From contig JAQGBZ010000477.1 in the NCBI GenBank assembly GCA_034687125.1, positions 1-43,405 of the forward strand: a stretch of 43,405 nucleotides of DNA, read 5' to 3'. The notes beneath the pieces are model-generated. The model saw only the letters and a program-made list of their open reading frames with translations, was not told the origin of the DNA and did not search any database. Origin of the DNA: Neelides folsomi. Lineage: Eukaryota > Arthropoda > Collembola > Neelipleona > Neelidae. Numbering within the stretch: position 1 is the first letter of the stretch; every line of letters begins with the position of its first letter. Positions 35,392-43,405 of this stretch are shown piece by piece. The position numbers were made by a program, and so were the translations under genes.

Positions 35392-35814
35392 ATGGAAAGG
35401 GCATTGAAAATGTTTTCAAAGCTTCGTTAAACCTCGTGTATAAATTATGGGTTCTTAAAAGCCTTACATGGAATGGGAGTGTGGAGAAAACTCTGATTTA
35501 TTTTTATAATCTTCCATATTATCATCTTGGTGTAAAAAATTGAAAAAATATAAAGATTCATATGAATCCGTCTTCTTTTCCTGTTAGTGAAAAAAGGCCC
35601 AACGGAGAAGCTTGAAGAAAAATTTAATTTTATGAAACCAATTAGGAAAAGGATGTGGTTCATAAACTACTAAAATAAGTATGAGTTTGAAATTCCAATA
35701 AAACACATAAAATGAGAATATGATGATAAGCAATGAAGGAGGTAAAATAAGATGGGAGTGTTTAACTCGTAACTCCACTTGTTAAAGGGAGAAATTACTT
35801 GAAAAACTCAAACT

Positions 35815-36270
35815 TGTTTATTAAATGACCATCAACACCATTACCTTATTATCAACAATCTGAATATAAATCACGATCTTTGGCTACTTTAATAACTCTT
35901 GTGTTTTATCCTTTTAATTCTTAATTTTTAAATTCAGGTTTAAAAACAAATAATTTAAACTTAGCATTATTATCCTTTCTATAATAAATAATTTGTCGTC
36001 GAAGTAAATTGCTGGGTTTTGATTTTTAGTAACTTCCACCCTTATCTAAATTAACAATTCCATAAATTCCCAACAAAGGTTTCAAAATTCGAATTAACAT
36101 GCAAAAATGCGTAAAAACTTTAATAGTGCTAAGAAGTCCACAATGGATTTTCAAAGATTTATTCCCTCAAAACGTGTTTATTAATTGACCATCAAATCCA
36201 TTAACTTATTATCAACTGAATATAAACGAGCATCTTTGAGCACATTAATAACTCTTCTTGTATTAACTCC
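35815..36270. repeat. Diverged direct duplication, about 96 bp, 360 bp apart
   Basis: The segment from 35815 (TGTTTATTAAATGACCATCA) to about 35912 recurs at 36175-36270 with substitutions and small gaps. Shared strings include TTATTATCAAC, TGAATATAAA, ATCTTTG and TTAATAACTCTT. The copies lie in the gene-poor block just downstream of the sphingomyelinase gene. Read on the minus strand, the second copy is open (RVINVLKDARLYSVDNKLMD) but the first has a stop, so a conserved protein is not supported. Confidence 0.75.
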
Positions 36271-37439
36271 TTCAACTCCTCTTGGTCGTGAAAAGAATGT
36301 GGAGGTGCCGTTAGATGCAAATAAAAAAATTCGAGTTCCGAATTGTTTATTAAACCTGCTGAAGTGTGGAATAATGCATTTGATGCGCTTTATCAAATTA
36401 CTTTATATTCTATTAAACTTCCTAATTCCTATTAGAATCCTTACACACAATAAAAGCTATCAGGATCTACTTAATACATGTTTCATTACATGGCACCAGA
36501 AGAACTAATGAGTTCAAGCTACATGTGTTTTAAGCCTTTAACTGCTCCTTGCTATATGTCTTCATAACTGAATTTTGATTGAGGTCTTTAAGAATTTTGA
36601 AGGAATTTTCGCAATAACTCATCTTGAGTGAATTAAAAACCTGCTACTTCTCTCGCCTGACCAATTATTACATTGACTTCAACCCAAAACCGGCCCTGGT
36701 GTGTCTTGTGCAAATAAGACCAAACGTCCAAAAAACGGATAATAACAAGGGAAATCTATCGAATAACTTTACCCTTTCTGAGCTAATGAGATTGAGATGT
36801 TCTTTAATGAGCTAATGGCTTCTTCCAATTTACATCCTAACTTTATATCCCCCCCACTCAACATTGTTTCTCCATGTGAGATTGATGAGCTTTCATTTCT
36901 CTACATTGGAAATTGGAAGAGATTTTTTCCTCAAAATTTAAATTTTACGAGTTCTCCTCCAATTCATACAGAGGAAGAGCAGAAAATGAAGACTCTCCAA
37001 TTGTCCATTGACATACATTTCCCTTGTACATTTCCTCCACGGCCCTCGTCTTCTTTTTCATTACCATTTCTTATTCGTTGTGTGTATTTGATAGACTTTG
37101 GGAAATTCCTTTTAAGTACTCAAAGAATTTTACAACTACTTTGTTCCCTCTTTTAAGGATCCTCATAAACATAACAATAAAAAAGAGCATTTGATTCTCA
37201 GTAGATGAGTGCGGTAATGAAAACGCCACACAAGTCGTAATGAGCTCTGAACACTCACGAAAATTCAATGCTACTTTAACTACATAAAATAGTATACTAA
37301 CAGAGCTATAAGCTTATAGGTTTAATGAAACAATTACTGAACTTCAAAGCATTAAATGAGAACTCATTTGATCTTTTTAAGCTTTGAAGAATATGCATTA
37401 AATTGCGATTTGGAGTTTGTTAGCTTATTTGCATATTGT

Positions 37440-37445
37440 TTTATT
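37440..37445 (-). terminator. Candidate polyadenylation signal, sphingomyelinase gene
   Basis: AATAAA on the minus strand begins about 34 nt after the stop codon, giving a very short 3' UTR. Confidence 0.4.
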
Positions 37446-37478
37446 TAAATCTATTTAAATTTTTATGAGAAAAATAAA

Positions 37479-40400
37479 TTAATTTCTTGGCTGACGGGAT
37501 TTAGCAATCTGTTCAAGATGATCGCACATGCTCAAGTCGTCAATGTCGGTGGTGACGAGGGCGCAGAGGTAGGTCATTTTACACTCATGGGTATCGCAAG
37601 GAGCAGTTTGGTCATTTGCTCCCTTGTGGAAATGCCTAATTTCAAAAACAAAAATAAGGTCAATCACTCAATTGGCTCTTAATGGAAATGTTCAAAATTG
37701 TTGTTTGTGGAGATGTTTAATAGATGTGTTTGACTTACGAGTAGAACTTTTGGAAAAGCGGCTCATCGTCGACCATTCGAACGACGAGGTCATAGAGGTC
37801 GGAACCTCTGAATGACTTTACTCCGTAAGTTTCTTTGGCATCGTAAAGGCGGAACCATTCTGGCTTTCCATTTGTGTTAGAATGGGCAAGATCGGAAATC
37901 CAAGTTTCGTGGTTGAGGATTTCCCAAGTTCGTCCCTCTCTCGCTCCATCAGCAAAGAAAACTTTGTATCCGGGATTGAGATAAGTATAAGGAGTGGTGG
38001 AGGCTCCAATGTAAAGAGTATTGGTGGCTCTTGGGGTGCTTCCAGTCTTGTCAAAAAAAATTTTGAAGTCGTCGTTGTGGGTGTGTCTTTAAATTCCACA
38101 TAATATTTAAATTAAATTGAATTTTAAAAATTGTTTTTATTTAATTCTTTAGTATGTATTATAGTAATGATTCTTAGGTTTGAATAAATTCAATTTTATT
38201 CCAAATTACCCGTAATATTGAGCCATGATAATGGATTCGTATCTGTTTACGATGTTAATAAACTTCTTGCTCCACACGTGCCAACAATCGTCAATGCCTA
38301 ATATTAATTTAAAAATTAATTGATTAATAAATTAATTTAGTGAGAAGAGTTAGTTTCGTTTGTACATTGCTCTTAATAAAATCAAACCTGGAGGAATATG
38401 TCCAACAATCCAAACTCTTTCTTTTGCTTTCTCAGCTTCAAAAAGTTGATCGGAGAGCCATTGGAGTTGTCCAAGTGGATCCTATAAAAATATAATAAAT
38501 AAACACTCCAATTCCAATATCTGTCATTTTCCTATTAATCATTTGCTAAAAATTTATTTTTTCATTTATTGATCTCCAACCTTTGTGTCATGAAGGAGCC
38601 AGAAGTTCAAAGTGTAGCACATGTTTGTATTAAGAACGATGAGCTTGAGGCCAGGGGCTGGCTTCGCTGTGTAATAACCTCCATATTTGAAGGTGGCATA
38701 GGCTTCTGGTGTAAGATACTCTTCATAAAGGTCAGCCATGCTGTTGTACAACCATGAAAGGTCAAAATCTATAAAATTGAACAAAATCCCGCTCTTGAAG
38801 AAGCCATTTACTTATCTTAACATTGAGATCCACTTGATCTCAATTTACATAGAGGATTACATAAAATATCTTAATTACCGTCATAAACTTCTGGAAGTGG
38901 GAACATGTTGCAAGGATGAGCCTCATGATTTCCAATGACAGGGAAGATTGGCGTGTTGGGCAACGCTTGTTTGAGTTTATTAGCAACGATGGCAAAATGA
39001 TCCTTTTTGAACAATTAGAACTCTCAATTAAATACTTTCTTGATTGGAAAGGACAATAAAACAGGTAAGGAACTTTACAATGTTGTCTTCAATGGTTGTT
39101 TCCCAAATTGCATGGTGGACATAGTCGCCCGTCAAGAGAACGAACCCATATTCCTTTTGAGATAAAACAAAGACAATTGTGAGGGTCGCGCAATCAAATG
39201 TACACGTGTAATTATCTAATGATAAGATACAATTACACGTATTATTTATTTGACATATTTTTTGTATTTATGTACATCTTCGTAGCGGTTGGCTGCATCA
39301 AGGAATGCGTCTACCATGGCGTCAGTTGGCATGTCACATTGATAACCACCTATTAAATTTCATCGTTTTCATTAATTAGTACTTATAGGTATATTAAATA
39401 ACTCAAGAACCCGAATCCTCATTGCCGAACTACTAGAGTATATCGTGTTAATATTTTTATAATAAATTTTTTTTAAAAATAAATGTACCCCAAGGTTCGG
39501 CTGGGATTGTTTGATTGTTTGATGGCAAATCAGCTCTGCAACACATTGGATAGTTGCAATTTGAAGGAGAACCTTTAATAATGCATATTTTTATGATAAA
39601 TCGTTTAAACGAAACGTTCATTTGAGAAATTTCCCAATTGATATATAATTATAATTGATACTATAATATAAGTACTATATTACATTGTAATTATGTATTT
39701 AATATTAATTGGGAGCTATATTAAAAAACCTTCAGCATAATGAAGATCTGGATGGACGTCAGTCAAATGAAGGACTTTAACTGATGGAGTGTCATCCTAA
39801 ATTTCAAACCTTTATCTTCCCATGTTCATAATGAGGATTATAAAATATGAATCAATAATTATCCAATTGAGTGAGTTACGGGAAGGCGAGGAGGTGCGAA
39901 GATAAGCGGCTTGTTCTTGTCAATCGTGATATCCCAATCGCTCAATGAAGCATTGACATTTCCATGTGCACACTCGGGCTCGCCCTGGAGAAGAATTCCT
40001 ATAAATGAAATTAAAAATCGTTAATCAATTGTAAAACCACCATTTGTAATTTAATCCAGATTAGATCATGTCGTTAATTACCACAGACATCACCAGCAGT
40101 TAAGTAATCTCTTGCTTTGAAGATCGCATATCCAGGATTCTTAAAAAGTCGACAAAATAAAATAAATGCTTTTAAATTAAAATAAATATTGGATTTAAAT
40201 TAAAAGTTAACTGCCTCCCATTTAGGTAGTAATATTATTTTATCATATACTCACAATGTAAAGTTCGACTGCTCCTCTACAAACATCGTCAGGAACGATT
40301 TGTAAAGAAATGCAGAGGGTGATTAAAGATCCTCCAACTAAACCGGGTGGCCATCCTTGTTTAATAAGACCGATAGCCAAAGCCACGGCGGTTCTACAAA

Positions 40401-40715
40401 TGGGGCAATATTCCGCTTCTGGTTCAACTCTCACTCGAGTTGAAGTTGTAAACTGTTTGGTCAACCAACTTTTAAATTCAGTTCTAAAAAGAATTCATTT
40501 TTACAATCATTTAGATCTAAATGACACAAAATATAATTATTTTTGTTATAAGAGTATATGATTATGATTAAAAATTATTATTATCTTTACCTATGTTCCA
40601 ACAGTTCTGAAGCAAGTTGTTGATTCTCAAGGGTCATTTGGGGATTTGTGAGTGCTTCACCAAGCCCATAATGGGCAAGGGCCACCACCAAGAAAGAAAT
40701 TATTCCTAACTTCAT
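37479..40715 (-). CDS. SMPD1: Acid sphingomyelinase (sphingomyelin phosphodiesterase), 14 exons
   Basis: This secreted/lysosomal zinc phosphodiesterase hydrolyses sphingomyelin to ceramide and phosphocholine. Minus-strand exons: 40715-40591, 40483-40255, 40139-40082, 39998-39880, 39796-39730, 39572-39489, 39349-39276, 39153-39079, 39002-38879, 38768-38581, 38481-38388, 38297-38210, 38086-37739 and 37635-37479. They sum to 1830 nt, 609 residues (human 629-631). A signal peptide covers about residues 1-20. A saposin-B domain starts at YCPIC (C68, C71) with further Cys at 99, 110 and 137. The calcineurin-like domain has LTDVHPD (D190, H192), TGDYVHH (D262, H266), GNHE (N302, H303), GHIPPG (H409) and GHTH (H443, H445). 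All match human zinc ligands or catalytic residues. NPGYKVFF and Cys-rich C-terminal motifs (CDTHEC, LC, MC) also fit. It is predicted to be catalytically competent. SMPDL3-type paralogues lack the saposin domain, so they are excluded. Confidence 0.95.
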
Positions 40716-40737
40716 CTTTACTTCTTTGGTAGAAACC

Positions 40738-40773
40738 TACTGACTCAAAAATTTTTTCTACATTAATAATATA
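40738..40773 (-). promoter_or_regulatory. Candidate core promoter of the sphingomyelinase gene
   Basis: On the minus strand TATATTAT (40773-40766) is followed by an initiator TCAGTA (40743-40738). The A(+1) at 40741 is 32 bp downstream of the TATA start and 26 nt upstream of the ATG. Spacing and motifs fit an arthropod TATA/Inr promoter. Confidence 0.5.
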
Positions 40774-41595
40774 CAATCGAGAAAAATAAAAGAGATAATT
40801 TAGTTAATCTATTAGTTATTCTTGCTAATTGTGGGCAATCCCCTTTTAATCAATATTGGAACCACTTGAAGATTATTTTAAAATCATTGGTAATCGAAGA
40901 GAACTGAATTTCAAGAACAACAATTGGAGATAGGAGATAAAATTACGCAACGTGTTATATTTAGATTCAAGATCCTCCAATAAGTGCAAATAAAATAAGC
41001 TGTTTTAATGTTTTTAAGTATGTAAAATATTATAATAATACACAGTACACCTAAAATGAATATTTGTATTGAACCATTATTTTTTGTAATATAGTATTAT
41101 AGGTAAACACATTTTATGCGATGAACCCAAATTGTAAAATTCAAACTATCGTTTGAATAAAATGTCTTATAAATAAAGAATTTTTATTTGATTATAAAAA
41201 TATTTGATTAAAGTTCATTAGCATATCCCGGATTCATTTACTGTGTGTATGTAGTATGTAAATAGTAAATATTAACTACATATTTTTGTGGTTAGAAGTA
41301 AGAGATTTCTTTTAAGGTTGCACACCGATCGCTAGTAATGACAAAAGAAGGATTAGGAGTAGAGTACTCTACAATGCTTAATAATCTACTATTCTACTAT
41401 ATTATTAAAGAAACTATTATGAGTTGTTCTGAATTATGATGTAAAAACCTTCGATTGTTTGTTATTTATTTTACCAACAGCATAAAACATAGGATTTTCA
41501 ACTGCGTACCTAACCTAATGCATCCTATTTATTATTATACTATGGGTATTTACAAATACCTAACTGAAAAGAATTAATTAACATTAATTTAAAAG
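40774..41595. other. Intergenic AT-rich DNA between sphingomyelinase and sulfotransferase genes
   Basis: No gene is seen. A perfect 14-bp palindrome GTAGAGTACTCTAC lies at 41359-41372. AATAAA on the minus strand at 41528-41533, about 63 nt past the sulfotransferase stop, is its likely polyadenylation signal. Confidence 0.5.
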
Positions 41596-43052
41596 CTATG
41601 AGTAAAAGTTAAAATCATAATTGTAGTAATACAAGACATCTTGACAATTTTGTTCAATTGATTCTTCCGTTTTATTTGTATCTTCAACAATTTGGTTGAG
41701 ATATGACAAAAGGATCTTGAAATCGTTCCGCTGTGCAATTTCTCTCACTCCTTTGATCCAACCCATTTCTCGGGTTTGTCGCGGTTCCCCAAAGGCTCCT
41801 CTTCTGTTTTCAAGGTATTTGAGGACTGTGGAAGGGATGCTGCCCAGTTTAATGGTCTTAAATAAATATTCCATAGTGGTTATTGCAATTCCATGTGATT
41901 CCTCATAACTTTCAAGTATTATCTCGTGCACTTGGTTGGGGAATCTTCTTTCGAGGTATGTAAGGTTGAAGATGTTCCATGTCATTTGATCACAGAGAAT
42001 TTTAGCATTTAAACACAAGTCATTATCTCTACACAATTCTATCTGGATTTTAAAAATGTCAAATTTTTTTTATTTTATAAAGACGTATCATAAAGCAAAT
42101 AAATAAAATGTGTGTGTAATAAATCTGTATTTAGCTAAACTTGTTTACATACGTGTACGTAAATTATTAATCTTTACCTCATATCGAATAAACATGATTC
42201 TTCTTGGATCCCTCACAAGATAAATAACATTCACGTTTTTTGAGATATTTAAGAATATTTCAAAAGAGGATAAATCCAATTGGCTAACTTTCACCAATTG
42301 AATTGGATATCTTGCACAAAATGATTTCAAATATTTTGGATTTTGACATCTTGACTGCAATTGGTATTTCATGGCTTCTCCATCATAATGCAAGCATTTC
42401 TTCTTGAGATTCTTATTGATAAAAAGGGAGTCGAATGATGTTTTCTCCTTTAAATACTCTTCCAGATCTGGATAATTACAATGGACGAGATTGGCAAGAT
42501 CTCTCATTGCATCTTCTAATACAGATCCAGTCATGTTCTAAAATTGCATTCATAATCCGTTAAAGTTCAAACAATTATTAAGATATAAATTGAGTTTAAT
42601 GTTGGAGTTAAAAATCGGACCTTATATTTAAATCTTGCCAAAGGATCAGGATGGTAAAAGGCTTTAGGATGAGATGTTAGGGCATCAATGAATAAATTCG
42701 GTTCGGAATTTGGCGTTGTAAGGACAAAAATGAACTTCCGCTTACTTGAATTAACATTCACACTTATATAGTATATTAAATGAAATTCATATATTTAATG
42801 TATTAAACATAAGTCAAAAAGTGAACATGATTGTAAATTGAAAATATGAGTAGGTTGGTAATTACATTAATATGTCACTTTATACAATTGTGATTTTAAT
42901 TAAGTTTCTCACATTGAATTTTTCTTGTCATAAATAAGAGTTCCGTTTAATTTTGCAAATTCAACAGATCCAGATATGAATATGAGGATGGCGAGCATTT
43001 GTACAATAACCAATAACCCAAGGAAATATTTAACTATGTAACGGGGAAGCAT
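41596..43052 (-). CDS. Carbohydrate sulfotransferase-like type II membrane protein, 4 exons
   Basis: Minus-strand exons are 43052-42913, 42762-42621, 42537-42178 and 42042-41596: 1089 nt, 362 residues, all phases consistent. A short cytosolic N-terminus (MLPRYIVKY) and a hydrophobic anchor (about residues 10-27) predict a Golgi type II protein. The layout follows the GlcNAc/Gal 6-O-sulfotransferase (CHST1-7) family: KFIFVL and SHPKAFYHPDPL at the 5'-phosphosulfate position (57-88), VNVIYLVRDPRRIMFIR at the 3'-phosphate position (about 196-212), then CRDNDLCLNAKILCDQM, which resembles the conserved Cys-rich segment of the family. The PAPS-contacting residues are unusual. The RSGSS loop is replaced by TTPNSEP, and the Ser expected two residues before the final Arg (RDPRAxxxSR) is Ile. 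It may be a diverged enzyme or a pseudoenzyme. The family assignment is good; the exact orthologue is unknown. Confidence 0.82.
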
Positions 43053-43405
43053 TTTGCTTCAATTTAGTCAAGAGTTTTGAATTAAGCCAATTTTTAATTA
43101 TCTATCCATAATCCATTCTCGCTATTGAACATAATTATTCCACTGGTTTCCGTCGTTGATTTTTAATGTGTGTATTTATAGTTATACCCTAAATCCTATA
43201 ATTATATTTAATTTTTATTATTAGGCATTAAGATAGACGAATGCTGCCTTAACTACATTCTCCATATTTGCAAAGAGTTTATCCTTATGCAATTCATGCG
43301 TTTTGTTCATCTCTCATCCAAATATCGAATACTCTCTGTTCCAAATAGCTATTCCGATTTTTATGAGTCATCACACTTCATCTTGGCATGTCTATTAATC
43401 AATGC
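43053..43405. other. 5' flank of the sulfotransferase-like gene
   Basis: On the minus strand a TATA box TATAAATA (43180-43173) lies about 120 nt upstream of the ATG. An initiator-like TCAA follows about 23 bp downstream of it. Beyond that nothing is recognised up to the window edge. Confidence 0.35.

Larger units (their letters stand above)
30471..37439. other. Right half of the gene-poor block
   Basis: This continues the same less AT-rich, purine-string-rich sequence without recognisable genes. It contains a promoter-like small reading frame (31581-31752), microsatellites (35165-35182, 35374-35391) and a diverged direct duplication (35815-35912 and 36175-36270), each listed separately. Confidence 0.4.

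Noticed and set aside
37818..38103. Frames of 93 and 73 codons over sphingomyelinase exon 13
   Set aside because: They are shadows. The correct frame gives the [12 protein letters not shown] and related sphingomyelinase motifs.
1..43405. tRNA, rRNA and CRISPR features
   Set aside because: I looked for B-box-like GGTTCGAATCC strings, rRNA-like conserved blocks and regularly spaced repeats with unique spacers. None were convincing; the tandem array at 6363-7600 is too long-period and degenerate for a CRISPR.

Overview
The window is eukaryotic and reads like arthropod nuclear DNA. It is AT-rich, and all six recognisable protein genes are split by GT-AG introns, many of them only 50-250 bp long. 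Class II transposon debris is scattered between and inside the genes. Animal families such as TUBGCP6, uridine phosphorylase, acid sphingomyelinase and Golgi-type carbohydrate sulfotransferase place it among animals. The short introns and the arthropod-like four-span membrane protein make a crustacean such as a parasitic copepod a reasonable guess. The species is inference, not something the sequence proves.

Layout, left to right. 1-600: a frameshifted DDE (Tc1/IS630-like) transposase fossil beside a short tandem repeat. 1248-5452 (minus): a ten-exon gamma-tubulin complex component 6-like gene with a 76-bp hairpin MITE in its seventh intron. 6363-7600: a degenerate tandem array of about 280-bp units sharing a core of about 75 bp. 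8698-14819 (plus): a uridine phosphorylase gene with a candidate core promoter and ten coding exons, including an N-terminal extension exon that may be alternative. 15908-15983: a second copy of the same MITE. 16740-18058 (minus): a six-exon, 220-residue four-span membrane protein. 18441-19422: a complete 982-bp non-autonomous hAT element with terminal inverted repeats and a perfect 8-bp target duplication. 21484-23941 (minus): a four-exon PH-domain protein with a proline-rich N-terminus. 23976-37478: 13.5 kb with no recognisable gene, probably holding the 5' UTR intron and regulatory DNA of the PH gene. 37479-40715 (minus): a fourteen-exon secreted acid sphingomyelinase with all active-site residues. 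41596-43052 (minus): a four-exon type II membrane sulfotransferase-like protein whose PAPS-binding motifs look degraded.

Exon boundaries were placed by hand from splice sites, reading phase and family similarity. In all six genes the exon lengths sum to a multiple of three and the reading frame stays open across every junction. This is strong internal support for the models. The genes do not form one pathway. They are ordinary single-gene neighbours: centrosome/microtubule nucleation, pyrimidine salvage, membrane traffic, phosphoinositide signalling, sphingolipid breakdown and glycan sulfation. I found no rRNA, tRNA, CRISPR array or viral gene. The most unusual items are the tandem array with splice-like edges, the degenerate sulfotransferase, the UPP N-terminal exon whose splice phase fits both with and without it, and the large non-coding block.
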